A stretch of DNA of 64,000 nt from Trujillonella humicola (GTDB lineage: Bacteria > Actinomycetota > Actinomycetes > Mycobacteriales > Geodermatophilaceae). Of the stretch, positions 8,083-15,282 are shown in pieces. The position numbers and the translations under genes are program-made. How positions within the stretch are numbered: position 1 is the first letter of the stretch; each line of letters starts with the position of its first letter. The DNA lies in contig NZ_JBJNRJ010000014.1 in assembly GCF_046233715.1 (NCBI RefSeq), positions 1-64,000 of the forward strand, given 5' to 3'. A model generated the notes under the pieces. That model saw only the letters and a program-made list of their open reading frames with translations. It was not told where the DNA came from and did not search any database.

Positions 8083-9077
8083 CCACCCCCGCAGCCCCCC
8101 GCCGGGTCGTCGTCGACACCGACACCGGCATCGACGACGCCCTGGCCCTGCTGTGGCTGGCAGGCCGCGCCGACGCCGAGATCAGCGCGGTCACCTCGGT
8201 GTTCGGCAACTGCTCGGTCGACGACGCGCTGCTCAACATCGAGTACGTCATGCGCCTGGCCGGGCTGGGCGACGTCCCGGTCGCCGCGGGCGCCGCCGGG
8301 CCGGTGGACGGCCGCCCGGCGCACCTGGCGCCCTACGTGCACGGGGACGACGGCATGGGCGACCTCGGCCTGGACCGCAAGGCACCGGACGTCGTCGGGC
8401 CGAGCTCGGCGGAGTACCTGGTGGAGCTCGCGAACTCCGCACCGGGGGAGTACGATCTGCTGCCCCTCGGGCCGCTGAGCAACGTCGCGCTGGCGCTGGA
8501 GCTCGACCCGCTGGTGCTCACCAAGTTCCGGTCCACGGTGCTGATGGGCGGGTCCGGGCCGTTCCCGCCGCTGGGGGTCACCCAGACCGTCGACGCCAAC
8601 GTCGCCAACGACCCGGCCGCGGCCCGCGCGGTGTTCGCGGCCCCGCGCAGCGACCTGGTCATGGTCGGGGTCAACGTGGGCGGGCAGACGATCGTCGACG
8701 AGTCGGCCGTGCAGGTGCTGCACCGCAGCGGCACGCCGGTGGGGGAGTTCTGCGCCGCGGCCCTGGAGTCCTACATGGACTTCTACCAGTACGCCTGGGG
8801 ACGGCGGGTGTCCCCGGCCTGGGACGGCCTGGCCGCCGGGCTGCTCGTCGAGCCCCGCTGGATCACCGGCGCGGTGGCCGGCCCGGTCGCCGTCGTCCCG
8901 GACGGGCTGCTCTCCCGGGCCCACCTGCTGCAGACCGCCGACGGGCTGCCCGTGCCGTTCGCGCAGGAGGAGGCGCGCACCGCTCCGGCCACGACCGTGG
9001 TCACCGGCGTCGACGTCGCCGGCTTCCTCGCCGACTTCGTCGGCGTCCTGGCGGGCACGCGGGGGGCGGCGCGATGA
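8079..9077 (+). CDS. Nucleoside hydrolase (IU-NH family), possible MTA-cleaving enzyme
   Basis: A 332-residue inosine-uridine-type N-ribohydrolase. The calcium/ribose-binding cluster DTDTGIDDALALLW is at residues 13-26 and the conserved NVANDPAAAR segment is near 178-187. Such enzymes split nucleosides into base and free sugar. It is translationally coupled upstream to a nucleoside-type importer and downstream to methylthioribose kinase (four-base overlaps on both sides). That context suggests it yields methylthioribose from methylthioadenosine (or deoxyribose from 5'-deoxyadenosine), replacing the usual MtnN or MtnP, neither of which is in the window. Known IU-NHs prefer 5'-OH nucleosides, so the substrate assignment is inference. 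Confidence 0.88.
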   Translation: MTTPAAPRRVVVDTDTGIDDALALLWLAGRADAEISAVTSVFGNCSVDDALLNIEYVMRLAGLGDVPVAAGAAGPVDGRPAHLAPYVHGDDGMGDLGLDRKAPDVVGPSSAEYLVELANSAPGEYDLLPLGPLSNVALALELDPLVLTKFRSTVLMGGSGPFPPLGVTQTVDANVANDPAAARAVFAAPRSDLVMVGVNVGGQTIVDESAVQVLHRSGTPVGEFCAAALESYMDFYQYAWGRRVSPAWDGLAAGLLVEPRWITGAVAGPVAVVPDGLLSRAHLLQTADGLPVPFAQEEARTAPATTVVTGVDVAGFLADFVGVLAGTRGAAR

Positions 9078-10264
9078 GCACCGTGCTCGAGCCCGGCGAC
9101 GTCTGGGCCTACCTGGCCGGCCGCGGCCTCGTGCCGGCCGGCAGCACCGGCACCGTCCGCGAGGTCGGCGACGGGAACATGAACCGGGTCTTCGTGGCCG
9201 TCCCGGACGGCGGGGGGCGCTCGCTCGCGGTCAAGCAGGCGCCGCCGTGGATCCGCGCGCTGGGCCCGTCGGTGCCGATGAGCCCGGAGCGGGCGATGGT
9301 CGAGGCGCGGGCGCTGGCCACCTTCGCCCGGTTCGCGCCCGAGCAGACCCCGGCCGTCGTGGACGTCGACCCCGAGCGGTTCGCCTTCACGATGGAGGAC
9401 CTCTCCGACCTGACCGTGCTCCGCGCCGCGCTGACCGCCGGCGCCTCGTTCGGCGACACCTCCCGGCAGGTCGGCGAGCTCGTCGGCCGGGTCACCTTCG
9501 CCACGAGCGTGGCCGGCGCGTCGGCCGCCGACCGGGCGGCGCTGCTGGCCGCGTCGGTCAACCCGGTGCTCGCCGCGGTCACCGAGCGCTACTTGCTGTC
9601 GGAGCCGCTGACGGTGCACGAGCACAACAGCAACCACCCGCTGATCGACGCCGAGGTGGCCGACCTGCGCGCCGACCCGGCGGTGCGCACCGAGGTCTCG
9701 CTGCTGCGGGCGGCGTTCGGCTCCCGCTGCGAGGCGCTGGTGCACGGCGACCTGCACTCGGGCAGCGTGATGGTGGGGCACCGGGACGGCGCCGCGGTGG
9801 TCCGGGTGATCGACCCGGAGTTCGCCGTCGTCGGCCCGATCGGGCTGGACCTCGGGCTGTACCTGGCCAACGCGCTGGTCGCCGCGGCCCGCAGCGCGGC
9901 GCTCGGGGACGCCGCCGAGGCCGCCGACCGCGCGGGGCAGGCCGGGGTGCTGTGGAGCGCCTTCACGGCGGCCTGGCGCGCGGAGTGGCCCGGCCGGGTC
10001 GACGCCTTCCTCGACGAGGGCTGGCTGACCCGGCAGCTCGCGTCGGTGTGGGACGACACCCTCGGCTTCGCCGCGATCGAGATGGTGCGCCGGGTGGCCG
10101 GCTACTCGCACGCGGCGGACCTGGAGACGCTGCCCGATCCCGGCCCGGCCAGCGCGGTGGTGCTGCACGCGGCCCGGGCGCTGCTGCTGGACCGGCCGGT
10201 CTTCCGCGACGCCGCCGGGGCCCCCGACCCCGCGGCGGTCGCGGCGCTGGTCACCGCGCGCTGA
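9074..10264 (+). CDS. mtnK: S-methyl-5-thioribose kinase (copy 1)
   Basis: A 396-residue kinase of the MTR kinase/aminoglycoside phosphotransferase-like family, phosphorylating C1 of 5-methylthioribose. Seen: EVGDGNMNRVF (glycine-loop equivalent), LAVKQAPPWIR with the ATP-contacting Lys, FTMEDLSDL hinge, VHGDLHSGSVMV catalytic loop and IDPEFAVVGPIGLDLG metal-binding segment, all characteristic of MtnK. Length is normal for the family. ATG at 9074 overlaps the hydrolase stop. A paralogue lies on the other strand (12950-14209) in another transporter operon. Action on 5-deoxyribose is an alternative. Confidence 0.93.
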   Translation: MSTVLEPGDVWAYLAGRGLVPAGSTGTVREVGDGNMNRVFVAVPDGGGRSLAVKQAPPWIRALGPSVPMSPERAMVEARALATFARFAPEQTPAVVDVDPERFAFTMEDLSDLTVLRAALTAGASFGDTSRQVGELVGRVTFATSVAGASAADRAALLAASVNPVLAAVTERYLLSEPLTVHEHNSNHPLIDAEVADLRADPAVRTEVSLLRAAFGSRCEALVHGDLHSGSVMVGHRDGAAVVRVIDPEFAVVGPIGLDLGLYLANALVAAARSAALGDAAEAADRAGQAGVLWSAFTAAWRAEWPGRVDAFLDEGWLTRQLASVWDDTLGFAAIEMVRRVAGYSHAADLETLPDPGPASAVVLHAARALLLDRPVFRDAAGAPDPAAVAALVTAR

Positions 10265-10315
10265 CGGTCCCCGGGCGGGGCACGGTGCTGCGCGCCGACG
10301 GGGGAGGATGGAGCC

Positions 10316-11392
10316 GTGACCGCCTCCTCCACCCTGCCGCGCCCGGTCCTCGACGACAGCGTCCGGCTGACCGACGACGGCGTCCGCATCCTCGACCGCC
10401 GCGTGTTCCCGGCCCGCGAGGAGTGGGTGCTGGCCCGCGACGCCGTCGAGGTGGCCGAGGCGATCCGCGCGATGGTCACCCAGAGCTCGGGCCCCTTCTA
10501 CGCCGCGCTGGCCGGCATGGCGCTGGACGCCCGCCAGCACGCCGGCCGGCCGGTCGACGAGGCGCGGGCCGCGCTGCTGCGCGCGGGCTCGGCGCTCACC
10601 GGCGCCCGGCCGACGAACAACGCGGTGCGCGACGCCGTCGCCGACCTGCTGGCCCGGCCCGAGGTGGCCGGCGCCCGCACCGGCCGCGAGCTGGAGGAGG
10701 CCGTCGCGGCCGGCGCCGCGGCCCTGGACGCCGGGTACCGGGCCCGCAGCGCCGCCATGGCCGCCCACACGGCCGCCCTGGTGCCCGACGGCGCCCGGGT
10801 GCTCACCCACTGCTGGGCCGACGCCTACCTGATCGAGCTCGTCCGGGCCGCGCACGCCGCGGGGCGCCGCTACACGTGGGTGGCCACCGAGACCCGGCCC
10901 TACCTGCAGGGGGCCCGGCTGACCGCGCACACGCTGGTCGAGATGGGCCAGGAGGTCGCGCTGATCACCGACGGGATGGCCGCCGCGGTGCTGGCCCCGA
11001 CCTCGACGCTCGGCCGGGTCGACGCGCTGGTCACCGCCGCCGACCGGGTCACCATGGACGGCCACGTGATCAACAAGGTCGGCACCCTCGGCCACGCGGT
11101 CGCCGCGCGCGCGTTCGGCGTGCCGTTCTACGCGATGGTGCAGGCCCCCGACCCGCAGGCGCCCACCGGTGCCGACGTGGAGATCGAGGAGCGCGACGGC
11201 GAGGAGGTGCTGTCGGTGCTCGGCGTCCGGTCGGCCTCCCCCCTGGTCCAGCGCGGGCACTACCCGGCCTTCGACGTCACCCCGCCCGAGTTCGTCACCC
11301 GGATCGCGACCGACCGCGGCGTGTTCGAGCCTGGCCGGGTGGCCGAGTACCACGCGGCGCCGGCCGCCGGGGCCGACGCGGCCGCTCGGTAG
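10316..11392 (+). CDS. mtnA: S-methyl-5-thioribose-1-phosphate isomerase, divergent
   Basis: A 358-residue eIF2B-alpha/beta/delta-fold isomerase that converts MTR-1-P to methylthioribulose-1-P. Conserved: SGPFYAALAGMAL, THCWAD with the catalytic Cys, ETRPYLQGARLTAHTL, LITDGMAA, AADRVTMDGHVINKVGT with the catalytic Asp, and the C-terminal FDVTPPEFVT. The usual CNxG after the catalytic Cys reads CWAD, so it is a divergent member; a ribose-1,5-bisphosphate isomerase-like role is possible, though the flanking mtnK, mtnC and mtnB favour MtnA. GTG start at 10316 follows GGGGAGGA. It is 51 bases downstream of mtnK, the widest gap before this point in the operon. Confidence 0.88.
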   Translation: MTASSTLPRPVLDDSVRLTDDGVRILDRRVFPAREEWVLARDAVEVAEAIRAMVTQSSGPFYAALAGMALDARQHAGRPVDEARAALLRAGSALTGARPTNNAVRDAVADLLARPEVAGARTGRELEEAVAAGAAALDAGYRARSAAMAAHTAALVPDGARVLTHCWADAYLIELVRAAHAAGRRYTWVATETRPYLQGARLTAHTLVEMGQEVALITDGMAAAVLAPTSTLGRVDALVTAADRVTMDGHVINKVGTLGHAVAARAFGVPFYAMVQAPDPQAPTGADVEIEERDGEEVLSVLGVRSASPLVQRGHYPAFDVTPPEFVTRIATDRGVFEPGRVAEYHAAPAAGADAAAR

Positions 11393-11395
11393 GCT
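11390..11395 (+). promoter_or_regulatory. Possible internal leaderless promoter for mtnC
   Basis: TAGGCT ends eight bases before the GTG of mtnC and there is no Shine-Dalgarno sequence between them. The pattern matches other leaderless-looking starts in this window, so mtnC-mtnB may have a second promoter independent of the riboswitch. Confidence 0.4.
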
Positions 11396-11403
11396 GGGCT
11401 CCC

Positions 11404-12120
11404 GTGACCCTGAGCCTGAGCGCGCACACCGTCGTCCTCGACATCGAGGGGACGACCGGCGCCGCCGGGTACGTCCACGGCACGCTCTACGACCACGCCC
11501 GGCCGCGGCTGGGTCCGTGGATCGACGCGCACGCCGACGACCCCGACGTGGCCGGGGCGGTCGCGCAGACCCGGGCCGACGGCGGGCTGCCGGCCGACGC
11601 GGGCACCGACGAGGTGGTCCGGGTGCTGCACGGCTGGATGGACGACGACGTCAAGGCCACCCCGCTGAAGACGCTGCAGGGCCAGATCTGGGCCGCCGGG
11701 TACGCCGCCGGCGAGCTCTCCTCGCACTTCTTCCCCGACGTCGTCCCGCGGCTGCAGGCCTGGCACGCGCGCGGTGTGCGGCTGGCGGTGTTCTCCTCCG
11801 GCTCGGTGGCCAGCCAGGTGCCGTGGTTCCGGCACGCCCCCGCCGGCGACCTCACCCCGCTGATCACCGACTACTTCGACACGGTGAAGGCCGGCCCCAA
11901 GCGGGAGGCGGCCTCCTACGACGCGATCGCCACCGCCCTCGGGGACGAGCCGGGCCGGCTGCTGTTCCTCTCCGACCTGCCCGCCGAGCTCGTCGCCGCC
12001 CGCGAGGCCGGCTGGCAGGTCGTCGGCGTGCGGCGCGAGGGCGAGCCGAACGCCGGTGCGGACTTCGGCGACCTGCCGGTGATCGCCGAGTTCACCGAGC
12101 TGGACGTGGTGCCGGCATGA
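11404..12120 (+). CDS. mtnC: Acireductone synthase (2,3-diketo-5-methylthiopentyl-1-P enolase-phosphatase)
   Basis: A 238-residue HAD-superfamily enzyme that enolises and then dephosphorylates diketomethylthiopentyl phosphate to acireductone. Motif I is the MtnC-specific VLDIEGTTGA; LKTLQGQIWAAGY is the cap signature; FSSGSVASQ is HAD motif II, GPKREAASY carries the Lys, and FLSDLPAELVAA is motif III/IV. Length is normal. GTG start at 11404, 11 bases after mtnA and without a Shine-Dalgarno; a TAGGCT -10 candidate suggests a leaderless start. Its TGA overlaps the ATG of mtnB. Confidence 0.95.
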   Translation: MTLSLSAHTVVLDIEGTTGAAGYVHGTLYDHARPRLGPWIDAHADDPDVAGAVAQTRADGGLPADAGTDEVVRVLHGWMDDDVKATPLKTLQGQIWAAGYAAGELSSHFFPDVVPRLQAWHARGVRLAVFSSGSVASQVPWFRHAPAGDLTPLITDYFDTVKAGPKREAASYDAIATALGDEPGRLLFLSDLPAELVAAREAGWQVVGVRREGEPNAGADFGDLPVIAEFTELDVVPA

Positions 12121-12779
12121 GCGGTCTGGTGCAGGCCGGCGGCATCCCCCGGAGTGCGCTGGAGGCGGCCGGCCGGGCCCTGGCCGCCGAGTCGGCCCGC
12201 TTCGCCTCCATGGGCTGGATGCGGGGCACCTCCGGCAACCTCTCGGTGGTGCTCACCCGCGACCCGCTGCGGCTGGCCGTGACGGTCAGCGGCCTGGACA
12301 AGGGCGAGCTGACCAGCGGGGACGTCGTGGTGGTCGACGGGCACGGGCTCGCCGTCCCCGACCAGCCGAACCCCGACCTGCCGCCCTCGGCCGAGGCGGC
12401 ACTGCACGCCCGGATCGCGGCCCACGCCGGTGCCGACGCGATCGTGCACGTGCACTGCATGTCCGCCGTGCTGGCCGGCCACTGGTACCCCGAGGGCCTG
12501 CCGCTGCGCGACCTGGAGATGCTCAAGGGCATCGGCCGCAGGGCCCACGACGAGACGGTGACCATCCCCGTCGTCCCCAACAGCCAGGACATGTCCGAGA
12601 TCGCCGCGGCCTGGGAGCCGGCGTGGGACGGTCAGGTGCCGGCGTTCATCGTCGCCCGGCACGGCATGTACGCCTGGGGCCGGGACCTGAAGCAGGCCCG
12701 CCACCACACCGAGATCGTCGAGTTCCTCATGCAGTTCGCCACCGAGACCCGGCCCGGGGGCTCGGTCGGCACCCGCTGA
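12117..12779 (+). CDS. mtnB: Methylthioribulose-1-phosphate dehydratase
   Basis: A 220-residue class II aldolase/adducin-fold zinc enzyme producing 2,3-diketo-5-methylthiopentyl-1-P. Seen: RGTSGNLSV phosphate-binding motif, GLDKGELTSGDVVVVD, catalytic/metal residues in AIVHVHCMSAV, the MtnB-typical LKGIGRRAHDETVTIPV and NSQDM, and a third metal His in QARHHTEIVEF. ATG at 12117 overlaps the mtnC stop. It is the last gene of the plus-strand salvage operon and is followed by a palindrome at 12785. Confidence 0.95.
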   Translation: MSGLVQAGGIPRSALEAAGRALAAESARFASMGWMRGTSGNLSVVLTRDPLRLAVTVSGLDKGELTSGDVVVVDGHGLAVPDQPNPDLPPSAEAALHARIAAHAGADAIVHVHCMSAVLAGHWYPEGLPLRDLEMLKGIGRRAHDETVTIPVVPNSQDMSEIAAAWEPAWDGQVPAFIVARHGMYAWGRDLKQARHHTEIVEFLMQFATETRPGGSVGTR

Positions 12780-12784
12780 CGCGA

Positions 12785-12802
12785 CCGTTCCACGTGGAAC
12801 GG
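12785..12802. promoter_or_regulatory. 18-bp palindrome resembling a parS (ParB-binding) site
   Basis: CCGTTCCACGTGGAACGG is perfectly palindromic and starts five bases after the mtnB stop. Its core GTTCCACGTGGAAC differs from the actinobacterial parS core GTTTCACGTGAAAC by one symmetric substitution per half-site. It could instead be a transcriptional terminator or an operator between convergent operons. The remaining bases to 12949 are low-complexity GC with the repeat GCACCGCGGCAC and no gene. Confidence 0.4.
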
Positions 12803-12949
12803 CCCCGGCGCCGGACGCCGGCGGCGCCCCGCTCCTGACTGCCGCGGTGGCGCCGCCGGTGCCGCGCTGCACCGCGGCACCGGGCGCCGCACCGCGGCAC
12901 TGCCGCCGCGTGGAGCCGGCGTCCGGGCCCGCGCCGCCGCGCCGCGGGC

Positions 12950-14209
12950 TCAGCGGGTGGTCGTCGCCAGCAGCAGCTCGCCGGTGACCGCGGAGAGGGC
13001 CGCCGGGTCGGTCCGCCCGCGGTCGGCGGCCAGCAGCAGCTCCCGGGCTGCCCGCAGCGCGCCGCGCACGGCGCCCTCGCGCAGCTCCTCCGGCAGGGTC
13101 TGGACGTCGCTCACCTTCGCGAAGCCGATGACCCGGCGGGCGGCCTCCGCGCCGGCGTAGGCGGTGGCGTCGGCCCGGGCCCGGGCCATCAGCTCGGCCA
13201 GCACGGCGTCGCCGTACACGCGCGGGTCGGTGCGGGTCGGCCACAGCCGCCGCCACTCGGCCTCGAACGCCGTCCACGTGGCGGCCGGCAGCTCCAGCAG
13301 CCGGGCGGCCCGCTCGTCCTCGCCCAGCGCGACCGCGCGGGCGGCGGCGAGCACGAGGTTCCCCCACAGCATGCCGACGTCGAAGCCCAGCGGGCCGTAG
13401 GCGCCGAACTCGGCGTCGAAGGCGCGGGTCGAGCGCGGCACCTCCCCGGCCGCGGCGCGCACGAACACCGACCCGGTGTGCAGGTCGCCGTGCAGCAGCA
13501 CCTCCGCGCGGGTCATGAACGCCCACTTCGCGCGGCCGACGGCGGCCTGCACCCCGGGGTCGCCGGCCAGTGCGGCGACGTCGGCCTCGTTGGCCGGGAG
13601 GACGGCGTTGTGCGGGTGCTCGACGAACGGCTCGGTGAGCACCAGGTCCTCGGTGACCTCCGAGAGCTCGGGGTTCATCGCCGCCGCCACCGCCGCCTTG
13701 TGCCCGGCCGTGCCCAGCGCGAGCACCGAGGTCCCGAACCCGGCGCGGGCGGCGTAGACGCCGAGGTCGGTGGCGGCCTCGGCGTGCAGCTCGCCGCGGT
13801 CGAGGGCGGTGCGCCAGACGACGTGGTCGGAGAGGTCCTCGAGGGCCAGCACGACGCCGTCGGGGTCGAAGTGCAGCAGCTCGGGCACGTGGTCGGGGTC
13901 CACGGCGCGGTGCGCGGCGAGGATGCGCGCCTCGCGGGCCGACCGCTCGCGGGTCATCGGCCAGCCGGGGTCGGTGCGCACGTGCGGCAGCGACTGCTTG
14001 AGCACCAGCGACCGCCCGGCGGTGTCGGCGACGACGAAGACCAGGTTGAGGTTCCCGTCCCCGACCTCGACCACGCTCGCCAGCGCGGCCGGGTCGACGG
14101 CCCGGGCCAGCGCCGGCACGGACGCCAGGTAGCCGGGCACCGTCTCGACGGTGAGCAGCTCGCCGGGCGCGAGGCCCGCGGGCGACGGGCGCGGCGCGGA
14201 CCCGGTCAC
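12950..14209 (-). CDS. mtnK: S-methyl-5-thioribose kinase (copy 2)
   Basis: A 419-residue second MTR-kinase paralogue. Seen: VVEVGDGNLNLVFVV glycine loop, LVLKQSLPHVR with the ATP Lys, LALEDLSDHVVW hinge, LLHGDLHTGSVFV catalytic loop and FDAEFGAYGPLGFDVG metal segment. GTG at 14209 overlaps the stop of the upstream permease gene, so it is coupled to a ribose-type importer. The simplest reading is uptake of free methylthioribose (or 5-deoxyribose) followed by phosphorylation, feeding MtnA. Copy 1 is coupled to the nucleoside importer and hydrolase, so the two kinases may serve different imported substrates. Confidence 0.92.
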   Translation of the reverse strand: MTGSAPRPSPAGLAPGELLTVETVPGYLASVPALARAVDPAALASVVEVGDGNLNLVFVVADTAGRSLVLKQSLPHVRTDPGWPMTRERSAREARILAAHRAVDPDHVPELLHFDPDGVVLALEDLSDHVVWRTALDRGELHAEAATDLGVYAARAGFGTSVLALGTAGHKAAVAAAMNPELSEVTEDLVLTEPFVEHPHNAVLPANEADVAALAGDPGVQAAVGRAKWAFMTRAEVLLHGDLHTGSVFVRAAAGEVPRSTRAFDAEFGAYGPLGFDVGMLWGNLVLAAARAVALGEDERAARLLELPAATWTAFEAEWRRLWPTRTDPRVYGDAVLAELMARARADATAYAGAEAARRVIGFAKVSDVQTLPEELREGAVRGALRAARELLLAADRGRTDPAALSAVTGELLLATTTR

Positions 14210-15282
14210 CCGGCACCTCCGGCGGCGGGCTGGCCCGGCAGCGCCGTGCGCCGGCGGGACAGCGTGTAGCTGAACAGCAGGGCCACGAGCAGCACCGCCC
14301 CCTTGGCGACGTCCTGCACGTAGTACGGCAGGCCCTTCATGCTGAAGCCGACGACCATGACCGAGACGAGGACCGCACCGAGCACGGTTCCCCAGGCGTT
14401 GGGCACGTTGCGGCCCAGCACCGAGGTGCCCACCAGGGCCACCGCGACGGCGTCCAGCAGCAGGGAGTTGCCGGCCGTGACGTCGCCCTGCCCGATGCGG
14501 GCGGCCAGCAGCAGGCCGGCGACGGAGGCGAGCACCCCGGACAGCACGTAGGCGGCGCTGCGGTAGAGGCCGACGGGCACGCCGGCCAGGCGCGCGGCCT
14601 CGGCGTTGGCGCCGACGGCGTAGAGCAGCCGGCCGTAGCGGGTCCGCTCCAGGAGGAACCACACCGCGACGGCGACCAGTGCCAGGACGACCGCGGGCAC
14701 GGGCACCGGCCCGATGTCGCCGCGGGCCAGCCAGAGGAAGTCCTCGGTGAACCGCCCCGGAGCCGTGGTGCCGTCCTCCAGCGTCATCCGCGAGGAGATC
14801 GACCGCCCGTCGACGAGCACCAGCTTCAGGCCCATGACGGCGAACATGGTGGTGAGGGTGGCCAGCAGGTCGGGGATGCGCGCCCACACCACCAGGACGG
14901 CGTTGAGCAGGCCGATCACCGCGCCGCCCAGCAGCACGACGCCGATGGCCACCCCGCCCACCTGGTTCTGCACGACCATCATCCAGGCGGCCAGGGACAC
15001 CCCGAACCCGGCGGCGGCGCCCACCGACAGGTCCAGACCGCCCACGGTCATGGCGATCGTGACACCGAGGCCGGCGATCGCCGTGGGGGCGGCGTACACC
15101 AGCAGGCCGTAGAGGTTGTCGGTGCTGCGGAAGTTGGGCTCGGTGAGCAGGAACCAGCCGGTGAGCGCGACGGTGACGGCGATGAAGCCGTACCGGACCA
15201 GCAGCTCCCGGGCCAGGTCCAGACCCGGAGCCGGCCGGGGGGGCGCCGAGGGCGGCGAGCTGGTCGTCGTGGTGGTGCTCAC
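14206..15282 (-). CDS. Ribose-type ABC transporter permease
   Basis: A 358-residue BPD_transp_2 permease with about nine membrane segments. The motif MTVGGLDLSVGAAAG (about residues 73-87) is the signature of RbsC/XylH-type sugar permeases. GTG start at 15282 overlaps the ATPase stop; Thr-, Ser- and Pro-rich residues 2-22 are cytoplasmic. It is third in the minus-strand operon SBP-ATPase-permease-mtnK. Ligand inferred from the coupled MTR kinase. Confidence 0.92.
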   Translation of the reverse strand: MSTTTTTSSPPSAPPRPAPGLDLARELLVRYGFIAVTVALTGWFLLTEPNFRSTDNLYGLLVYAAPTAIAGLGVTIAMTVGGLDLSVGAAAGFGVSLAAWMMVVQNQVGGVAIGVVLLGGAVIGLLNAVLVVWARIPDLLATLTTMFAVMGLKLVLVDGRSISSRMTLEDGTTAPGRFTEDFLWLARGDIGPVPVPAVVLALVAVAVWFLLERTRYGRLLYAVGANAEAARLAGVPVGLYRSAAYVLSGVLASVAGLLLAARIGQGDVTAGNSLLLDAVAVALVGTSVLGRNVPNAWGTVLGAVLVSVMVVGFSMKGLPYYVQDVAKGAVLLVALLFSYTLSRRRTALPGQPAAGGAG

